Below, in pieces: positions 51,779 through 58,316 of a stretch of 64,000 nt of DNA (its first letter is position 1; each line of letters opens with the position of its first letter). Where the stretch lies: assembly GCF_000971135.1 (NCBI RefSeq), contig NZ_BBLW01000005.1:124001-188000 (forward strand), written 5' to 3'. The position numbers were made by a program, and so were the translations under genes. The notes below the pieces were generated by a model, which was given only the letters and a program-made list of their open reading frames with translations, had not been told where the DNA came from and ran no database searches. Source of the stretch: Demequina phytophila (GTDB lineage Bacteria > Actinomycetota > Actinomycetes > Actinomycetales > Demequinaceae).

Positions 51779-51795
51779 CTCTCAGGCTCCTCTCA
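51779..51795 (+). promoter_or_regulatory. Response-regulator site facing the regulator-kinase operon
   Basis: CTCTCA at 51779 and 51790 with an 11-base period, about 46-62 bases before the ATG of the response regulator at 51841. It would give autoregulation of the pair. Confidence 0.5.
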
Positions 51796-51840
51796 GGGTC
51801 GCTGCGCGAGGATCCGGGGCATGGAAGAGACCCAGGTCCG

Positions 51841-52527
51841 ATGCGTGCGTTGATCGTCGAGGACGAACGGCGCCTTGCCCGCACCGTCGCACGGGGCCTT
51901 GTCGCGGAGGGCTTCGTGGTCGAGGCGGTCCATGACGGGGTCGACGGCCTCGAGGCGGCGATGACCGGCGAGTACGACGTCATCGTGCTGGACATCATGC
52001 TGCCCTCGATGAACGGTTACCTCGTCTGTGAGGCGCTTCGCCGAGCGGAGGTGTGGACGCCAATCTTGATGCTCACCGCCAAGGACGGCGAGTTCGACGA
52101 GGTGGAGGCGTTCGAATTCGGGGCGGATGACTACCTCACGAAGCCGTTCTCGTTCGTCGTGCTGGTCGCGCACCTGCGGGCACTGGTCAGGCGCGCGGCT
52201 CGCGCGCGACCGGTGATGCTGAGCGTCGGCGGGCTGGCATTGGATCCTGCAGCGAAGACGGTCAGCCGTGAGGGCCAGTCGATCATGCTGACGCCGCGCG
52301 AGTTCGGGTTGCTGCACTTCCTCATGCGCCATGCGGGGACCGTGGTGTCGAAGTTGGAGATCCTCCAAGGCGTCTGGGACGCGAACTACGGGGGCGACGA
52401 GAACGTGGTCGAGGTCTACGTCGGCTACCTGCGACGCAAGATCGATGTGCCCTTCGGGTGCCGCACGCTGAGAACGGTCCGGGGCGTCGGATACGTGCTT
52501 GACGACGACCGCGGGGGCTCGCGGTGA
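51841..52527 (+). CDS. Response regulator, OmpR/PhoB family
   Basis: A 228-residue regulator. It has the acidic pocket EDE (residues 7-9), phosphoacceptor in VIVLDIMLPSMNG, YLTKPFSF lysine and a winged helix (LTPREFGLLHFLMRHAGTVV) ending RTVRGVGYVLDDD. It is followed by its kinase with a four-base overlap. Its promoter carries the CTCTCA tandem site, and the same motif stands before the ABC exporter and the acidic protein genes. It is therefore the best candidate for the master regulator of island 2 (inference). Confidence 0.92.
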   Translation: MRALIVEDERRLARTVARGLVAEGFVVEAVHDGVDGLEAAMTGEYDVIVLDIMLPSMNGYLVCEALRRAEVWTPILMLTAKDGEFDEVEAFEFGADDYLTKPFSFVVLVAHLRALVRRAARARPVMLSVGGLALDPAAKTVSREGQSIMLTPREFGLLHFLMRHAGTVVSKLEILQGVWDANYGGDENVVEVYVGYLRRKIDVPFGCRTLRTVRGVGYVLDDDRGGSR

Positions 52528-53897
52528 GGCGTGTGCGGGGCGTGCGTGCACGCATCGTCCTCGCCGCCACCGGAGCGGTGGCACTGTTACTTGCGGCGGG
52601 CAGTGCGATCTTCGTCGTCGCGCAGCGCCAGATGCTGGTGGACTCGATCACCTCCGAGACTGTCCAGCAGGCGAACGAGATCGCCGTCGCACTCGATGCA
52701 GCCACGCCGCCCAGCGACCTTGCGACAGGGGCGGGGGAACAGTGGTTCGTGCAGATCATCGACGCCGATGGCGCGGTGGTCGCGTCGTCCACGTCCATCG
52801 AGGGCGAGCAGGCACTGACCGATCTGACGACCGGCACGGGCCAGACCGAGGTCGTTCATGCGTCGAATCTCCCCCTGGGTGAAGGCGACGAGTTCGTCGT
52901 CGTCGCCAGGGGAGTGGCCGCGCCCGACGATGTCGCCACCGTCGTCGTCGCGCGCAGCCTCGAGCTCGTCGCCGACTCCACCGCCGTCGTCGTCAGACTC
53001 CTCCTGATCGGCTTCCCGATCATCCTCGGACTCGTCGCGCTCGCCTCGTACGTCGTTGCCGGCCGGGCGCTGGTATCGGTGGAGACGATGCGCCGGCACA
53101 TGAGTCAGATTCAAAGCACCGCACAGCTCGACGCGCGTGTGCCGGAACCCGCGGGCGACGACGAGATCTCTCAGCTTGCGCGCACGATGAACGGTGCGCT
53201 CGCACGCCTCGAGTCGAGCGTGGATCGGCAGCGACGGTTCGTCGCGGACGCCTCGCATGAGTTGCGGAGCCCACTGGCGACGATCCGGGCCGCCTACGAG
53301 ATCTCCGATCTGCACGGCGGTGCCAGCGGTCCCGACGGCGACGTGCTTGCCGAGCTGGACCGCATCGACTCGCTCGTCAGTGACCTCCTCCTTCTGACGA
53401 GGCTCGACGACCACGGAACCACGCTCCACCTCGCCGAGGTCGACCTGGAGGATCTGGTCCTCGACGCAGCGCGACGTGCAAGGCTCCGCTCCAGCCTCGA
53501 CGTGCACGTCGAAGCACCGCCTGCACGCGTGTACGGCGACCGCGCCGCACTCGAACGCGCGATCCGCAACCTGGTCGACAACGCGGTTAGAGCCGCAAAC
53601 GCGCGAATCGATCTGCGCGTCCAACTGCGGCCCGATCGTGCCGCCGTCGAGCTGGAGGTCGAGGACGACGGTCCGGGTGTGCCCGCCGATGACCGCCAGC
53701 GCATCTTCGAACGCTTCGTCCGACTCGACGACAGCCGGGTACGCGACAGCGGCGGGAGCGGACTGGGACTCGCGATCGTCAAGGAGATCGTGCATGCGCA
53801 TCGCGGCACGATCACCGTCGAAGACGGTGCCAAGGGTGCCAGGTTCGTCCTCACGCTCCGCACCGCCCCCTCATTCGATGAGCGGGACGGCACGTGA
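52524..53897 (+). CDS. Sensor histidine kinase
   Basis: A 457-residue kinase. TM1 covers residues about 10-32, an extracytoplasmic sensor domain about 33-165, TM2 about 168-190, then a HAMP region (ALVSVETMRRHMSQIQST). The H-box is FVADASHELRSPLATIRAAY. The N box is IRNLVDNAVRAAN. DDGPGVPADDRQRIFERF and GGSGLGLAIVKEIV form G1/F/G2. All catalytic boxes are complete. Outer-domain fold is not recognised. The GTG overlaps the regulator stop. Confidence 0.9.
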   Translation: MRRVRGVRARIVLAATGAVALLLAAGSAIFVVAQRQMLVDSITSETVQQANEIAVALDAATPPSDLATGAGEQWFVQIIDADGAVVASSTSIEGEQALTDLTTGTGQTEVVHASNLPLGEGDEFVVVARGVAAPDDVATVVVARSLELVADSTAVVVRLLLIGFPIILGLVALASYVVAGRALVSVETMRRHMSQIQSTAQLDARVPEPAGDDEISQLARTMNGALARLESSVDRQRRFVADASHELRSPLATIRAAYEISDLHGGASGPDGDVLAELDRIDSLVSDLLLLTRLDDHGTTLHLAEVDLEDLVLDAARRARLRSSLDVHVEAPPARVYGDRAALERAIRNLVDNAVRAANARIDLRVQLRPDRAAVELEVEDDGPGVPADDRQRIFERFVRLDDSRVRDSGGSGLGLAIVKEIVHAHRGTITVEDGAKGARFVLTLRTAPSFDERDGT

Positions 53898-54012
53898 CCA
53901 GCCCACTCGAGCGTCGTCCGCCTACGTCCCCCCCCACCCGCCTGCGCGGGGCGTTGAACGAGCCCAACCAGAACTTGCCCAGACCCCACCATCGAGATCG
54001 AAAGGCACCCTG

Positions 54013-54048
54013 ATGCGACACCTCACCATGAACGGACCTCACCTATGA
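54013..54048 (+). CDS. Possible 11-residue leader peptide before dedA
   Basis: ATG at 54013 is preceded by GAAAGG at a suitable distance. The frame encodes MRHLTMNGPHL and stops in the TGA that overlaps the DedA start (ATGA). This would couple translation of a short leader to DedA. It is seen only by reading and no homologue is known, so it may be chance. Confidence 0.35.
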   Translation: MRHLTMNGPHL

Positions 54049-54716
54049 TCGGGCTCCACACCAGCCTCGTGCCCGACACCGGCACGCTGCTGCACGCCTT
54101 CGGACCGTGGGTGCTGCTCGGCATCGCGCTCATGATCTTCATCGAGTCCGGCGTCCTGTTCCCGTTCCTGCCGGGAGACTCCCTGCTCGTCACCGCTGCG
54201 ATCCTCGCAGGCGCTCTCGGCATTACCCCGTGGCAGATCATGCTCGTCGGAGTGCCCGCCGCGATCCTCGGCGACCAGGTCGGATACCTGCTCGGCCGCC
54301 GCGTCGGACGCCGCTTGTTCAAGCCCGACTCACGAGTGCTCCGACTAGACCGACTTGAGGAAGCCGAACAGTTCTTTGCCCGCTACGGAGGCTTCTCCCT
54401 CGTGCTCGGCCGATTCGTGCCCATCGTCCGCACCTACGTGCCCCTCGCCGCGGGCACCGCCGCGATGCGCTACCGCCGGTTCCTGCTGTGGAACGTCATC
54501 GGCGCCACCCTGTGGGTCGTCGGCATGACCACCGTCGGCGTCCTGCTCGGAGGCATCCCGTTCGTCGCGAACAACATCGACGCACTCATGATCGTCGTCG
54601 TCGTGGTGTCGCTGCTGCCGATCGCGATCGGAGCGCTGCGTCGTGCCCGCAGCGCAAAGGGCAACGCCGCTGACTCGAGCCAGGAGGTGCCGGTCGCCGA
54701 GGACAGCCTCCGGTGA
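54045..54716 (+). CDS. DedA-family membrane protein
   Basis: A 223-residue protein with about six hydrophobic segments. FIESGVLFPFLPGDSLLVTA near the N-terminus and GRFVPIVRTYVPLAAGTAAM with the conserved FxPxxR in the middle are the DedA (SNARE-associated) signature. Members flip undecaprenyl phosphate or phospholipids and support envelope homeostasis and cationic peptide tolerance. The overlap with the PAP2 gene fits lipid-carrier recycling: dephosphorylation outside, flipping back by DedA. Confidence 0.88.
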   Translation: MIGLHTSLVPDTGTLLHAFGPWVLLGIALMIFIESGVLFPFLPGDSLLVTAAILAGALGITPWQIMLVGVPAAILGDQVGYLLGRRVGRRLFKPDSRVLRLDRLEEAEQFFARYGGFSLVLGRFVPIVRTYVPLAAGTAAMRYRRFLLWNVIGATLWVVGMTTVGVLLGGIPFVANNIDALMIVVVVVSLLPIAIGALRRARSAKGNAADSSQEVPVAEDSLR

Positions 54717-55444
54717 TCGCCCAGCAAGGCGGAGTCCGGCCGTACCTGCTGCGGCCGACCGTCAGCCTCGGTAGGGCTGTCGGCGCGGTCGCCGCGATGG
54801 CAGTCCTCCTGTTCACCCTCGGATTCGCCCTGCGGAGTCATCCGGTGGACGCGGGGATCGTCCGGGGGCTCAACGAGCTGCACGTCGGTCTCTGGGGCGT
54901 CATCGCAAGCGGCCTGTACCGCGCGCTTGAACCGATCATCGCGATCCCGCTCGTGATGCTGCTCGCGGCCGTCGTGTGGAAGGCAAGCCGAGACATGCGG
55001 CTTGCCCTCGCGTTCAGCGGAGTCGTCGCGTTGACCTGGCTCCCCACCGAGGTCTTCAAGGTCGTCGTCGCTCGCCCTCGCCCGGATATGGCGGCACTCG
55101 CGCATCCGTTCTCGCCCGCACAGAGCGACGGCTCGTTTCCCAGTGGCCACACTGTGTTCGTCGCAGCGCTGGCGATCGCGGTCTTCTATCTGCTCAAGGA
55201 GACCCGGTGGGCGACCGCGGCGATCCTCGGGGGCGTCATCGCTATCGCCACGATCTCCGTGGCAGTGGTCAGCGACGGGCTGCACTACCCCACGGACGTG
55301 ATCGCCTCCATCTGCTGGGCGCTTGCGATGGCGCCAGTCGCCCGGTGGCTGACGGTGGACCTGATCCTTCCTTGGCTGGACGGGTTCCTCCCGTCCAGGG
55401 CCTCCCCGATGTCGGAAGTCATCGCCCCGCACCGCGAGTCGTGA
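54713..55444 (+). CDS. PAP2-superfamily membrane phosphatase
   Basis: A 243-residue membrane protein with about six segments. PAP2 motif C1 is KVVVARPRPD and C2 is FPSGHTVFVAA. C3 is SDGLHYPTDVIAS, which keeps the nucleophilic histidine and the aspartate but lacks the SR dipeptide expected seven and six residues before the histidine (Ala and Val instead). It may be a variant undecaprenyl-diphosphate or lipid phosphatase, or weak. The GTG overlaps the DedA stop by four bases. Last gene of island 2 before the right-end repeat. Confidence 0.82.
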   Translation: MIAQQGGVRPYLLRPTVSLGRAVGAVAAMAVLLFTLGFALRSHPVDAGIVRGLNELHVGLWGVIASGLYRALEPIIAIPLVMLLAAVVWKASRDMRLALAFSGVVALTWLPTEVFKVVVARPRPDMAALAHPFSPAQSDGSFPSGHTVFVAALAIAVFYLLKETRWATAAILGGVIAIATISVAVVSDGLHYPTDVIASICWALAMAPVARWLTVDLILPWLDGFLPSRASPMSEVIAPHRES

Positions 55445-55581
55445 GGCGGCGCCCGGTGTCTGACACCGCACTTGCCAGTGTTCGATCCCGAGTCGCGTGA
55501 TCGCCCTGCCGGCTCGACCCGGCATCAACGGGGACTGCTGTTTCGTCGACCGTCGCGAGCGGCGCGACCTCATCAAATTGT

Positions 55582-55751
55582 CATCAGATTCAACCGTGAA
55601 CAACCGTGAATGTCCGGATACACTCGTGAACGACGGACCGCCCGGTTCCCGAACAACTTGAGGGAATCCGTGAGTTCCGGGAACAACCGTGAATGACCGG
55701 AAAGAGACCGGTTGCTGCAAGGGGTCGCAGGTTCAAATCCTGTCAGCCCGA
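55582..55751 (+). repeat. Island-end repeat, copy 2 (arm region plus tRNA-Pro 3' end)
   Basis: 170 bases homologous without net gaps to 41861-42030. The arm holds exact CAACCGTGAA repeats at 55591, 55601 and 55684 and a CACTCGTGAA variant at 55621. Such short direct repeats at one side of a crossover core are what arm-type integrase binding sites look like. Confidence 0.7.
55721..55751 (+). repeat. Attachment-site repeat, copy C (tRNA-Pro 3' end only)
   Basis: 31 bases identical to the 3' end of tRNA-Pro. No 5' tRNA half is present. The last nine bases serve as the left target duplication of the IS element, and the tRNA-type terminator that should follow is found beyond the IS at 57170-57207. 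Confidence 0.82.
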
Positions 55752-57152
55752 GGTCAAGTCCCGTGGAGTGGTGTAGCGGTTTCCTTCGTCAGGCGGTGAG
55801 TGCGTAGGGCTCGGTCACCTCCTCGATGCCGGTGTTGGGCACGGGGGTGAGGCGGCAGCGGGCGAGGATCTCGAGTCCGAGGTAGCGCCGTCCCTCGGCC
55901 CACTCGTCGGTCTGCTCGGCCAGGACTGCGCCGACGAGGCGGATGATGGCGTCGCGGTTGGGGAAGATCCCGACGGCGTCGGTGCGGCGGCGGATCTCCT
56001 TGTTGAGCCGTTCGGCGGGGTTGTTGGACCAGATCTGGGTCCACACGTCCTTGGGGAACGTCGTGAACGCGAGGAGGTCGTCGCGGGCTGCCTCGAGGTG
56101 GTCGGCGACGGCGGGCAGCTTGTCGCTCGTGTAGTCCAGGAGGCGGTCGAACTGGGCGTGCACGGATGCTGCGTCGGGCTGGTCGTATACGGAGTGCAGC
56201 ATGGACTTCACGACCGGCCACAGCGCTTTCGGGGTGACGGCCATGAGGTTCGCCGCGTAGTGGGTGCGGCAGCGCTGCCACACCGCCCCGGGTAGGTTCG
56301 CCGCGATGGCCTCGACGAGGCCCGCGTGGGCGTCGGACGTGACGAGGCGGACGCCGGCAAGGCCGCGGGCGACGAGGTCGGCGAAGAAGGTGTTCCAGGC
56401 GGACTTCGTTTCGCTGGTGGCGACCTGGAGTCCGAGGACTTCGCGGTGGCCGTCGCCGTTGACGCCGGTGGCGACCAGGCACACGGCGTTGATGACGCGG
56501 CCGCCCTCGCGGACCTTCATCGTCAGCGCGTCTGCGGCGACGAACGTGAACGGGCCGGCCTCATCGAGCGGGCGGTGTCTGAAGGCGGCGACGGCCTCGT
56601 CGAGGTCGGCCGCCATGCGCGACACCTGCGACTTCGACAGCCCGTCGATGCCGAGGGTCTTCACCAGCTTGTCCATCCGTCGGGTAGACACGCCTGCGAG
56701 GTAGCAGTCCGCGATGCCGGTGATCAGCGCCGACTCGGCGCGCTTGCGGCGCTCGAGGAGCCACTCTGTGAAGTACGTGCCCGAGCGCAGCTTGGGCACG
56801 GCGACGTCGATCGTGCCGGCCCTCGTGTCGAGGGGTCGGTGAAGGTAGCCGTTGCGCTGCGCGACGCGGTCAGCAGACGGCTGGCCCCATTCGGCTCCAC
56901 AGACGGCGTCCGCGTCGGCGCTGAGCAGCGCGTTGATCATGGTCTGCAGCAGCGAGCGCATCATGTCGGGCGATGCGTCGGTGAGGAGATTGCCCAGCAC
57001 GCGGGCAGGGTCGACAATGTGGGGTGCGGTCATCGTGATGTTCCGTTCGAGAGACTGTCCAAGGTGAACTCGAAGGTCCTCACGGTGGCCGCTTCCTCAT
57101 TTACGAGGAGGCTTGCCACCGTCGAGGGCTACACCACTCTATGGGGCACTAC
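55752..57152. mobile_element. IS256-family insertion sequence, complete
   Basis: About 1.4 kb with one transposase gene. The ends form imperfect inverted repeats of about 25 bases that share GAGTGGTGTAGC on their inner side. The nine bases TCAGCCCGA occur at 55743-55751 and again at 57153-57161, a target duplication of the size typical of IS256. The intact gene, ends and duplication indicate recent insertion into attachment copy C. Confidence 0.85.
55789..57033 (-). CDS. IS256-family transposase
   Basis: A 414-residue Mutator-type DDE transposase. An N-terminal DNA-binding region contains QRNGYLHRPLDTRAGTIDVA and LVKTLGIDGLSKSQVSRMAA. The catalytic acids lie in FVAADALTMKVREG (first Asp), RLVTSDAHAGLVEAI (second Asp) and SNNPAERLNKEIRRR (Glu). 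CRTHY is the conserved C/D-x2-H segment between them. There is no frameshift or truncation, so it is probably active. Orientation is opposite to the tRNA. Confidence 0.93.
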   Translation of the reverse strand: MTAPHIVDPARVLGNLLTDASPDMMRSLLQTMINALLSADADAVCGAEWGQPSADRVAQRNGYLHRPLDTRAGTIDVAVPKLRSGTYFTEWLLERRKRAESALITGIADCYLAGVSTRRMDKLVKTLGIDGLSKSQVSRMAADLDEAVAAFRHRPLDEAGPFTFVAADALTMKVREGGRVINAVCLVATGVNGDGHREVLGLQVATSETKSAWNTFFADLVARGLAGVRLVTSDAHAGLVEAIAANLPGAVWQRCRTHYAANLMAVTPKALWPVVKSMLHSVYDQPDAASVHAQFDRLLDYTSDKLPAVADHLEAARDDLLAFTTFPKDVWTQIWSNNPAERLNKEIRRRTDAVGIFPNRDAIIRLVGAVLAEQTDEWAEGRRYLGLEILARCRLTPVPNTGIEEVTEPYALTA

Positions 57153-57207
57153 TCAGCCCGACGTGACGGAGGCCGTTCTTTCTGGTAGATGCCGCGAAGG
57201 GCGGCCT
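57153..57207 (+). terminator. Displaced end of attachment copy C with tRNA-type terminator
   Basis: Starts with the right target duplication TCAGCCCGA, then continues as the flank of tRNA-Pro. The hairpin at 57170-57180 / 57197-57207 is the same 11-bp stem as at 32030-32067, with only a few base differences in the whole segment. It is the natural continuation of copy C interrupted by the IS. Confidence 0.75.
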
Positions 57208-57297
57208 TTGTGCTGACCCCCGACCTGATATCGCACCGCGTGCGTGGATCGTGGCGGCTCGCGCCGCATGCGGGCCATCTATGCGAGTGTCTGAGAG

Positions 57298-57313
57298 TCG
57301 AACTAGTGTTCGA
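57298..57313. promoter_or_regulatory. SOS box (LexA site) over the promoter of the endonuclease gene
   Basis: TCGAAC-TAGT-GTTCGA matches the actinobacterial LexA consensus TCGAAC-N4-GTTCGA exactly. It overlaps the -10 element TAGTGT (57304-57309), which stands six bases before the ATG at 57316, so LexA binding would block RNA polymerase. Confidence 0.75.
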
Positions 57314-57315
57314 AC

Positions 57316-58077
57316 ATGGCTCGCTCGACGTCCGACTCCCGAGAACAACTAGCGGCCGCAGTTGCGGTGTCGGATTCATGGCGTGGTGTGCTCCGGTGCC
57401 TTGGCCTCATGGCAACCTCGGGTGGTGCAATTGCGTCCGTTCGGCAGTCCGCTATCCGCGCCGGTATCGACTATGGGCACTTTCACAGCGCGGGGCGGCT
57501 AGTCGAGCTCGACGCGCGACCGTCGGTTGCGACGGACGAGCCGGAGGAATATACGCGCTTTGCAGGGCCGCTCGGCGAGGCGGGCAATGCAGTCACGAGG
57601 GAACGCGGCAGAGAGTCGGATGTCGGCCGCGACAGCCCCTCCGGCGCCGAGGGCGACGCTGCTGGTCGGCGACCCGTCGCGAGTATGCAATCCCGGCGCG
57701 CTCGCGTGGGTCCGTTGCTTTCGGCGGCGTGGTTCATGATGCATGGTGGTGCCGTGTCGTGGCCGCTCGAGCCGGAGCCCTACGATCTGCTCGTTGAATT
57801 GCGGTCTGAACTGATTCGGGTCCAGGTGAAGACGACGACTTCGCGCGAGGGCTCGTCGTGGGAGGTGTTCCTCTCTCGTTCAGGCAGAGTGCGCCGTACA
57901 AATGGTCCGGGCGAGGTCGACGAGTTCTTCATCGTGGACGGCGGCATGGGCCTGTATCGAATCCCAGCGGCGGACGTAGGTGGGGTTCACGCGATCAACT
58001 TGAACGCCTATGCCAACTACTGCGTGGGCAAGTTTGCTTTGCAGGGAAAGGCGGGGACCGTGGCCGATCCGCGTTGA
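57316..58077 (+). CDS. Putative PD-(D/E)XK endonuclease with N-terminal DNA-binding segment, SOS-controlled
   Basis: A 253-residue protein. Residues about 18-60 (SWRGVLRCLGLMATSGGAIA, then IRAGIDYGHF) match the helix-turn-helix-like segment found before HNH and other actinobacterial nucleases. A low-complexity linker follows (about 70-135). Residues 140-250 resemble the group-I-intron-associated PD-(D/E)XK domain: WPLEPEPYDLLVELRSELIRVQVKTTTS gives D...E-x-Q-V-K, the expected catalytic layout. The promoter is leaderless and lies under a perfect SOS box. Codon use is less G/C-biased than in neighbours, suggesting transfer. Damage-induced DNA cleavage or repair is an inference. Confidence 0.68.
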   Translation: MARSTSDSREQLAAAVAVSDSWRGVLRCLGLMATSGGAIASVRQSAIRAGIDYGHFHSAGRLVELDARPSVATDEPEEYTRFAGPLGEAGNAVTRERGRESDVGRDSPSGAEGDAAGRRPVASMQSRRARVGPLLSAAWFMMHGGAVSWPLEPEPYDLLVELRSELIRVQVKTTTSREGSSWEVFLSRSGRVRRTNGPGEVDEFFIVDGGMGLYRIPAADVGGVHAINLNAYANYCVGKFALQGKAGTVADPR

Positions 58078-58316
58078 CATGACGGGTGCGCGCTGCGCTC
58101 GACAACGGGTGACGTTCGCTCCACGGTTGGCCCTGGACGGCACCACAGCCGCGCTGACGCTGGCGTGTCGCTCTGCGGGAGGCGAGAGCTCGAGCGTCGC
58201 GAGTGCGGCATGTGGCGCACGCATGGAAAAGCGAGGCCAATTGTCCGCCCCCCATGGCGACGTAAGGAGCGAGAGCACGTCGAGACCCATACTCAAGCGA
58301 CGCTTTCCGGCAGTCC

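Larger units (their letters stand above)
55445..55788. other. Gene-free right end of island 2
   Basis: The region holds a PAP2-gene tail of about 135 noncoding bases, the 170-base element-end repeat and the left end of the IS256-type element. No open frame with protein-like composition is seen. Confidence 0.6.

Noticed and set aside
55591..55693. CAACCGTGAA repeats as a CRISPR array
   Set aside because: Repeats are 10 bases, unevenly spaced, without uniform spacers or cas genes. Integrase arm sites explain them better.
41997..55751. Additional tRNA-Pro genes at the repeat copies
   Set aside because: Only the 3' anticodon-stem side, T-arm and acceptor strand are present. There is no D-arm or 5' acceptor strand.
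55789..57033. IS256 transposase as the mobiliser of the whole 25-kb region
   Set aside because: There is only one copy of the IS, so no composite transposon can be formed with it in this window.
58078..58316. Possible small gene between the nuclease and the methyltransferase
   Set aside because: Short frames exist on both strands, but none has a ribosome-binding site or protein-like codon use.
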